Shown here piece by piece: positions 6,138 to 10,564 of a stretch of DNA of 10,564 bases. The position numbers and the translations under genes are program-made. Where the stretch lies: the NCBI GenBank assembly GCA_019634245.1, contig JAHQVR010000077.1:1-10564 (forward strand). Reading direction: 5' to 3'. Each line of letters begins with the position of its first letter. Position 1 is the first letter of the stretch. Source of the DNA: Gammaproteobacteria bacterium. Its GTDB lineage: Bacteria; Pseudomonadota; Gammaproteobacteria; Granulosicoccales; Granulosicoccaceae. Below the pieces are notes generated by a model, which saw only the letters and a program-made list of their open reading frames with translations, ran no database searches and had not been told where the DNA came from.

Positions 6138-8210
6138 ATGAGCGACTCACTGCAGCGTTTGCTACGTCCAAGATCTATAGCCGTCTTTGGAGGATCATGG
6201 GCTCAAAGCGTGGTAGAACAATGCCAAAAACTGGGTTATGACGGCGATCTATGGCCTGTAAACCCCAACAAATCGCACGTAGCCGGTCTGCCCTGCTACT
6301 CAAGTGTTGAAGAGCTACCCGGGGTGCCAGATGCTAGCTTTATCGGTGTAAACCGCGACGCCACCATTGGTGTCGTTAGGCAGCTGGCTGAGCTCAAAGC
6401 AGGAGGTGCCACTTGTTTTGCCTCAGGTTTCAGCGAAGCTGAGCGCGAAGATTCAACATCCATAGACAAACAACACCAATTATTAGCCGCTTCCCGAGAC
6501 ATGCCTATTATCGGACCCAATTGCTATGGCTTGATCAACTATCTCGATGGTGTTTCTTTATGGCCTGATCAACATGGGGGAATTCGAGTCGATACTGGAG
6601 TGGCCATACTGACCCAGTCATCCAATCTGGCTATCAGTCTGACGATGCAACGCCGCGGGCTACCCATCGCTTACGTCCTCACCGCCGGCAACCAAGCTCA
6701 GTTGTCACTATCAGATTTAGCCGCAGCGGTTATTCAAGATTCGCGGGTAACCGCACTCGGTATGCATATCGAGGGCATTAAGGATCCTCGATCATTCGAA
6801 ACGCTAGGTGCACTCAGCGCTCAACTAGGAAAGCCGATCGTAGCACTAAAAGTCGGATCCAGCGAACAAGCTCAGCACGCCATGGTGTCACATACTAAAT
6901 CACTCTCGGGTAGTGATTCAGCAGCGACTGCATTTTTAGAACGCTGCGGTATCACGCGCGTGTTTGCACTAAATGTATTTGTCGAGACATTGAAGGTGTT
7001 ACATGTCTCTGGCGCACCCTACGGCAAACGTGTGTTCTCTATGAGCTGTTCAGGTGGCGAGGCGGCAATCATGAGCGACACAGGAGAGCGCTACGGTATC
7101 AACTTTCCACCTCTCAACGACCGACAGCAGAGCGAACTTAGAAATGTGCTCGGCCCGATGGTGGCACTTGCGAATCCGCTGGACTATCACACCTACGTTT
7201 GGAATAACGCTAGCGCTATGGAAGCGATGTTCCGAGCAATGTTCGTAGGAGAATCAGATAGTGCAATTCTCATCATCGACTTTCCCCGTGGGGATAGGTG
7301 CACTTTCGAAAGCTGGCATGTGGCTGTCAACGCTTTGTTGAGCGCAAAGCAGGCTTGGCCAGGAGTCTTGGCCGTTGTCGCCACATTAAGTGAGAATATT
7401 CCAGAAGATATCATCCACTTTTTACACGCCAATGGCGTTGTCGCGTTACAGGGGCTTGAAGCAGCCTGCGATGCATTGGCCACTGCAGCTCATTGGAGAG
7501 AGCTTTCTAAAGAAAGGCCGCAATTACCAATTTGGATACCGATTGAGCTCAACGAAGTATCAACCGCCGTTCCTTTGGATGAAGCAAAAGCAAAAAGCGA
7601 ACTCCTGAAATGGGGCATAAACGTACCCAACGGCATAGTTTTGGAAACACAGCCAAAGAGTAGCGCGGAGTTAGAATCACTTTTACGCTCGTGCAATCCC
7701 TCGCTGTCATTCCCGATCGTGCTTAAAGGCTTAGGTTGGACGCACAAAACCGAAAATAATGGTGTGATTTTGGACATCCACTCTATTGACGAACTACAAA
7801 CGGCGCTTTTCAATATGCATCCCCCGGCAGGTTATTGGTTGGAAGATCAAATCGCAGAGTGCCCCATTGAACTTCTGGTGGGCATAGTGCGTGACCCAGT
7901 ATTAGGATTCCAGCTGACGATTGGTATGGGTGGCATTCTTGCAGAGCTGGTACAGGACACCTGTCATTGGTTAATGCCGGTCAGTTTCCATCAGATTCAA
8001 CAGGAACTGCTGCAACAACGTATGGGACGACTGCTAGAAGGTTATCGAGGGCAACCCGGCATACATTGGAAGGCGCTCGAGAGCTGCATAGAAGCTCTTC
8101 ACAAACTCGTCGAAAACCGCCGAGACGCTTTGCTAGAGCTAGAAATAAATCCACTGTTATGCACTACTGAATCATGCATTGCGGTTGATTGCCTCATCCG
8201 TGAGCAGTAA
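6138..8210 (+). CDS. ADP-forming acyl-CoA synthetase (fused alpha-beta), probable betaine/carnitine CoA ligase
   Basis: This 690-residue protein has the full layout of NDP-forming acyl-CoA synthetases. An N-terminal CoA-binding Rossmann domain (about 1-130, IAVFGGSW, VNPNK, GPNCYG) comes first. Succinyl-CoA-ligase-like subdomains (about 145-460) follow, with LKVGSS and SHTKS carrying the candidate phosphorylated His252. The C-terminal ATP-grasp domain (about 475-690) has LKGLGWTHKTE (Lys530, His536) and LELEINPLL. The family catalyses acid + CoA + ATP to acyl-CoA + ADP + phosphate, reversibly. Here it replaces the CaiC ligase, the CaiB transferase and the betainyl-CoA thioesterase found in other carnitine loci. 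It could activate gamma-butyrobetaine, release carnitine from carnitinyl-CoA, or recover ATP from betainyl-CoA; sequence does not say which. The usual Gly after SHT is Lys254. The start is seven bases after the acyl-CoA dehydrogenase stop, implying co-translation. Confidence 0.9.
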   Translation: MSDSLQRLLRPRSIAVFGGSWAQSVVEQCQKLGYDGDLWPVNPNKSHVAGLPCYSSVEELPGVPDASFIGVNRDATIGVVRQLAELKAGGATCFASGFSEAEREDSTSIDKQHQLLAASRDMPIIGPNCYGLINYLDGVSLWPDQHGGIRVDTGVAILTQSSNLAISLTMQRRGLPIAYVLTAGNQAQLSLSDLAAAVIQDSRVTALGMHIEGIKDPRSFETLGALSAQLGKPIVALKVGSSEQAQHAMVSHTKSLSGSDSAATAFLERCGITRVFALNVFVETLKVLHVSGAPYGKRVFSMSCSGGEAAIMSDTGERYGINFPPLNDRQQSELRNVLGPMVALANPLDYHTYVWNNASAMEAMFRAMFVGESDSAILIIDFPRGDRCTFESWHVAVNALLSAKQAWPGVLAVVATLSENIPEDIIHFLHANGVVALQGLEAACDALATAAHWRELSKERPQLPIWIPIELNEVSTAVPLDEAKAKSELLKWGINVPNGIVLETQPKSSAELESLLRSCNPSLSFPIVLKGLGWTHKTENNGVILDIHSIDELQTALFNMHPPAGYWLEDQIAECPIELLVGIVRDPVLGFQLTIGMGGILAELVQDTCHWLMPVSFHQIQQELLQQRMGRLLEGYRGQPGIHWKALESCIEALHKLVENRRDALLELEINPLLCTTESCIAVDCLIREQ

Positions 8211-8245
8211 AACACAATTTCCGGACTAACCTGGACACCATTGAG

Positions 8246-9040
8246 ATGAACCGACCAAACACAACATCGATAAGAACAAAAATCGAGGGCAGCATTCTAG
8301 AGGTAACCGTTGATCGGCCCAAAGCAAATGCAATCGATCTAGAGACTAGTCGACTGATGGGCGAAACTTTCATGGAGTTTAGAGACAATCCTGAGTTGCG
8401 CGTGGCTATCCTGCAAGCAGCTGGAGACAAGTTTTTCTCCGCTGGATGGGATTTAAAGGCGGCAGCCAATGGTGATGCAGTCGATGGTGACTATGGTATT
8501 GGTGGCTTTGGCGGTCTGCAGGAGCTTGGTTGCTTAGACAAACCTGTTATTTGTGCGGTCAACGGCATATGCTGTGGCGGTGGTTTGGAAATCGCTCTGT
8601 CTTGCGATTTAATTGTCGCCAGTGAAAACGCCACCTTTGCGTTGCCCGAAATTCGCTCAGGCACTGTCGCCGACGCCGCTTCAATTAAGCTTCCAAAGAG
8701 AATTCCCTATCACGTGGCAATGGATCTTTTACTAACAGGCCGTTGGTTCGACGCTGAAGAGGCTCATCGTTGGGGTCTGCTGAAACAGGTTGTTTCCTCG
8801 GACGAACTTAGCAATACCGTCTGGGAGCTAGCTAGGCATTTGGCATCAGGGCCTCCGCTGGTATATGCAGCAATAAAAGAAGTTGTCAGAGAAGCGGAAG
8901 ATATGCGCTTTCAGGATATGCTCAATCGTGTATCCAAACGCCAATTGAGAACCGTTGATAAGCTGTATTCATCAGAGGACCAACTCGAAGGAGCTAGAGC
9001 TTTTGCTGAAAAACGCGATCCAATCTGGAAGGGCAAATAA
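8246..9040 (+). CDS. caiD: Crotonobetainyl-CoA hydratase / carnitinyl-CoA dehydratase (CaiD type)
   Basis: This 264-residue crotonase-family enzyme matches my memory of Escherichia coli CaiD over its whole length: SILEVTVDRPKANAID near the start, KFFSAGWDLKAAA in the middle (about 62-74), LDKPVI, and EKRDPIWKGK at the C-terminus. Both catalytic glutamates are in place, Glu115 in GGGLE and Glu135 in ALPE, with the same 20-residue spacing as enoyl-CoA hydratases. The oxyanion-hole segment SAGWD is intact. The reaction is reversible hydration of crotonobetainyl-CoA to L-carnitinyl-CoA. In enteric bacteria CaiD works in anaerobic carnitine reduction; here its partners are carnitine dehydrogenase and BKACE, so the hydration direction is more likely. 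It is the last gene of the operon, 35 bases after the synthetase stop. No clear Shine-Dalgarno was seen before the ATG. No obvious rho-independent terminator follows. Confidence 0.93.
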   Translation: MNRPNTTSIRTKIEGSILEVTVDRPKANAIDLETSRLMGETFMEFRDNPELRVAILQAAGDKFFSAGWDLKAAANGDAVDGDYGIGGFGGLQELGCLDKPVICAVNGICCGGGLEIALSCDLIVASENATFALPEIRSGTVADAASIKLPKRIPYHVAMDLLLTGRWFDAEEAHRWGLLKQVVSSDELSNTVWELARHLASGPPLVYAAIKEVVREAEDMRFQDMLNRVSKRQLRTVDKLYSSEDQLEGARAFAEKRDPIWKGK

Positions 9041-9125
9041 CTCCCTCGGCTAATTTTTAAATCGTAATAATGTCCACGTCAGTGTGTATCGGCTCTTAGT
9101 AGGTTTTGGAGACAAGGCACTCTTT

Positions 9126-9686
9126 CTAACCACCGGCAAATGCGGGCTTGCGGCTAAACACCTGCCGAATCATTGGAGTAAAAAACTCCAAAGATTTGGA
9201 TTTGTAACTCGGATCAAAACAGTTCTGATCATACAGCTCACAAAACTCCACAGCATCATCGAACCAACGGTGATCAGCGAATCGATTTCTGGCGTGTTGG
9301 TCTTCGCCAACATGATGTGCGTAATAGAACATTTGAAACACGCCGTGAGTTTTGATGATCCAATAGATGCGTTCACTGACATAAGGTCGTAGAATTGCAG
9401 CAGCCATTTCACTATGGCTATACGGGGCTAATTCATCACCAATATCGTGCAATAGCGCAGCGACAACATAGTCGGTAGATCGGCCATCTTGATAAGCGCG
9501 AGTAGCAGATTGCAAAGAGTGTTCTAGTCGGGATACCTGGTAGCCAGCAAAAGAATCGTTAAGCTTCTCTAGCGCCGCGAGAATTCGATCGGGCAAGCGT
9601 TCTACATAGGCCTCCTCCTGTTCGGCTAAAAACTCGTAGTCTTGCTTGGTACCGTTGGCCATGTGAATAAAATTGACGGTCTTCAT
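9126..9686 (-). CDS. HD-domain protein (COG4341-like), candidate phosphohydrolase or di-iron oxygenase
   Basis: I place the start at ATG 9686-9684 because AAAGGA precedes it with good spacing; this gives 186 residues. A frame extending to 9743 is also open but has no comparable ribosome site. Metal-site residues of the HD superfamily are all visible: His56 in RLEHSLQ, His80-Asp81 in LLHDIGD, His91 in YSHSE, His114 in KTHGVFQ and Asp153 in LYDQ. The 24-residue gap between the first His and HD and the late His...Asp pair resemble HD-type mixed-valent di-iron oxygenases (MIOX, PhnZ, TmpB). However, the Tyr and Glu I recall just before the first His in PhnZ read Phe46 and Tyr49 here, so substrate use probably differs. 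The gene is convergent with the carnitine operon, 85 bases between stops. TmpB makes glycine betaine from a trimethylammonio-phosphonate, which makes the neighbourhood suggestive, not conclusive. Confidence 0.82.
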   Translation of the reverse strand: MKTVNFIHMANGTKQDYEFLAEQEEAYVERLPDRILAALEKLNDSFAGYQVSRLEHSLQSATRAYQDGRSTDYVVAALLHDIGDELAPYSHSEMAAAILRPYVSERIYWIIKTHGVFQMFYYAHHVGEDQHARNRFADHRWFDDAVEFCELYDQNCFDPSYKSKSLEFFTPMIRQVFSRKPAFAGG

Positions 9687-10041
9687 CTTAGAATCCTTTT
9701 TCTCTGAGCTACAATCCAAAAGAATAACCGGTTCTGGCAACACCCGAAAGACTTGGATTAACGTTTTAAATTTGTCGAGTGAAAACTGATTGAGATTTCC
9801 GCGCGTTCCACATTTTGGTATCCGAGTTTTTTAATGCTGCGGAAGGCAAAAGTTTCACAGTGAGCAACAGGGTGGAACCCGATCTACTTCTATTCGGTAG
9901 ATTTGGTTAGAATTGCGACCGAGTTTTCGGGTCGGACCCAAAGGGGTCGGACCACCGAGTTTCTCATCCATAAAAAAACTGGTTATTTTTTGTTCATTTG
10001 CGGTCCGACCCTGTGCGGTCCGACCCGGGGTGATCTAAGAG
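9687..10041. other. Intergenic region upstream of the HD-domain gene
   Basis: This 355-base stretch lies between two minus-strand genes. The right part holds the inverted-repeat element at 9929-10026. The left part (9687-9928) should carry the promoter for the HD-domain gene, but I could not find a convincing -35/-10 pair on the minus strand. It also contains a short hairpin, ATCTAC (9882-9887) with GTAGAT (9897-9902), and three scattered CCGAGTTT words (9822, 9919, 9955). A frame at 9903-10091 is made largely of the repeats and is not credible as a gene. Confidence 0.6.
9929..10026. repeat. Compact inverted-repeat element built from four GGGTCGGACC units (REP/REPIN-like)
   Basis: GGGTCGGACC occurs at 9929-9938 and 9944-9953, and its reverse complement GGTCCGACCC at 10002-10011 and 10017-10026. 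Each pair has the same 15-base period, and the two 25-base arms are inverted about a 48-base AT-rich centre that itself has an A-run and a T-run facing each other (9973-9978 and 9985-9991). Each unit is a near-palindrome, GGTC-G-GACC. This architecture resembles REP doublets mobilised by RAYT transposases. It ends 15 bases from the stop of the minus-strand amidase gene, so as RNA it could act as a transcription barrier or 3' stabiliser. No transposase is in the window. Confidence 0.75.
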
Positions 10042-10564
10042 TCAGGATTTGTAGCTTTCGGCAAGGAGTTCACGAGCTCTTTCGCCGGTAAGAATTTCTG
10101 AGGATTTCAATGGGTATCCGTACATGGCAACCACGTGTAATAGCTCGCCCTCGAGAGCCATATCAAGGAAGTCCTCAGCGGACACACTCTTCCGTCCAGC
10201 TCGCTCTGACAATACAAACTCAAGTCCCTCAACCCCGTCAAAGGCTCGATATACAACCTCAGTACACACCAAGCAATCAGATCTAAAAAAATCAAAATCA
10301 AAGTTGTAACGTTTGCCTTCGTGCTTGACGATTCTTTCGATACCTGTACGGATGCCCTGTTTCGATAGCATCGGTCTGAGTACGACACAAGCATCCACCT
10401 CGAGTGTCTCGACCAAGGGTCTTAGTTTGACACCGTCCTTGAGAGCTTCCATAGTGCTAATTCCTGAGGTCCACTTTTCCAGAATGCTGTGGTTTACTGA
10501 TATTTCCAGTTCCTCCCTCTGTTTCGGGGTGCCTATATACAAGGCTGCATGAGGCCAATAACCC
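10042..10564 (-). CDS. YiiX-like permuted papain amidase (peptidase C92 family), N-terminus beyond window
   Basis: The frame is open to the right edge, so the gene is partial at its 5' end; about 173 codons are visible. The first visible residues read GYWPHAALYIG, the family's 'Ha-lyiG' segment with the likely catalytic His (10551-10549). After a 'DGVKLRPL' stretch and a VVLRP strand comes GKRYNFDFDF, then CLVCTEVVYRA, whose Cys (codon 10266-10264) is the expected nucleophile, in a circularly permuted order compared with papain. These motifs fit the YaeF/YiiX C92 group of the NlpC/P60 superfamily, thought to be amidases or peptidases of cell-wall or lipid-linked substrates. A TTG at 10542 would give a shorter product but would discard the catalytic His, so the true start must be outside the window. 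A repeat element begins 15 bases past its stop. Substrate and any signal peptide cannot be judged. Confidence 0.78.
   Translation of the reverse strand, partial: GYWPHAALYIGTPKQREELEISVNHSILEKWTSGISTMEALKDGVKLRPLVETLEVDACVVLRPMLSKQGIRTGIERIVKHEGKRYNFDFDFFRSDCLVCTEVVYRAFDGVEGLEFVLSERAGRKSVSAEDFLDMALEGELLHVVAMYGYPLKSSEILTGERARELLAESYKS

Noticed and set aside
7490..7813. Antisense frame of about 107 codons inside the ADP-forming synthetase gene
   Set aside because: It lies wholly within a well-supported gene on the other strand, shows no recognisable domain, and has the composition expected of an opposite-strand shadow.
2991..9040. Anaerobic enteric-type cai operon (carnitine respiration)
   Set aside because: There is no caiT, caiB, caiC or caiE in the window, and lcdH and BKACE belong to oxidative carnitine breakdown; only the hydratase is clearly of cai type.
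9041..9125. Bidirectional terminator between the convergent caiD and HD-domain genes
   Set aside because: No stable GC-rich stem followed by a T-run could be found on either strand in these 85 bases.
9084..9392. Plus-strand frame of about 102 codons opposite the HD-domain gene
   Set aside because: It is antisense to a gene with conserved metal-binding motifs and has no domain or ribosome site of its own.
9929..10026. Short CRISPR-like array
   Set aside because: The units are 10 bases, arranged in two opposite orientations with 5-base spacers, not uniform direct repeats with unique spacers of about 30 bases.

Overview
The window (10,564 bases, roughly half G+C by eye) looks like chromosomal DNA from a Gram-negative proteobacterium, most likely a gammaproteobacterium. 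The grounds are the lipoprotein signal peptides, the ATGA-type gene overlap, short spacers and the family membership of the proteins. No rRNA, tRNA, phage, IS transposase or CRISPR array was seen. No genus can be named from this sequence alone.

Left region (1-2854): two minus-strand genes overlap by one base. The first to be transcribed is a two-domain protein with a formyltransferase-like N-terminus and a C-terminal beta-propeller-like domain related to Gint1. It is followed by a GDSL/SGNH esterase lipoprotein that runs off the left edge. Diverging from them is a small lipoprotein of the secreted-repeat family, closed by a strong rho-independent terminator at 2892-2917.

Central region (2991-9040): five plus-strand genes form one apparent operon, and they are the main content of the window. 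In order they encode a beta-keto acid cleavage enzyme (BKACE, formerly DUF849), L-carnitine dehydrogenase, an acyl-CoA dehydrogenase, an ADP-forming acyl-CoA synthetase, and a CaiD-type crotonobetainyl-CoA hydratase. Together they suggest a route from gamma-butyrobetaine (or crotonobetaine) through CoA thioesters to L-carnitine, then by 3-dehydrocarnitine and acetyl-CoA to betainyl-CoA plus acetoacetate, ending at glycine betaine. Three parts usual in relatives are absent here: a CaiB CoA-transferase, a CaiC AMP-forming ligase and a betainyl-CoA thioesterase. The ADP-forming synthetase could fill those roles and would conserve ATP when it releases CoA. The family assignments are strong; the assembled pathway and its direction are inference.

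Right region (9041-10564): a minus-strand HD-domain protein lies convergent to the operon. It retains a residue set compatible with HD-type di-iron oxygenases. A 355-base gap follows, holding a compact inverted-repeat element made of four copies of a 10-base unit (9929-10026). The window ends inside a minus-strand gene for a YiiX/C92-type permuted papain-like amidase, whose N-terminus lies beyond the edge.
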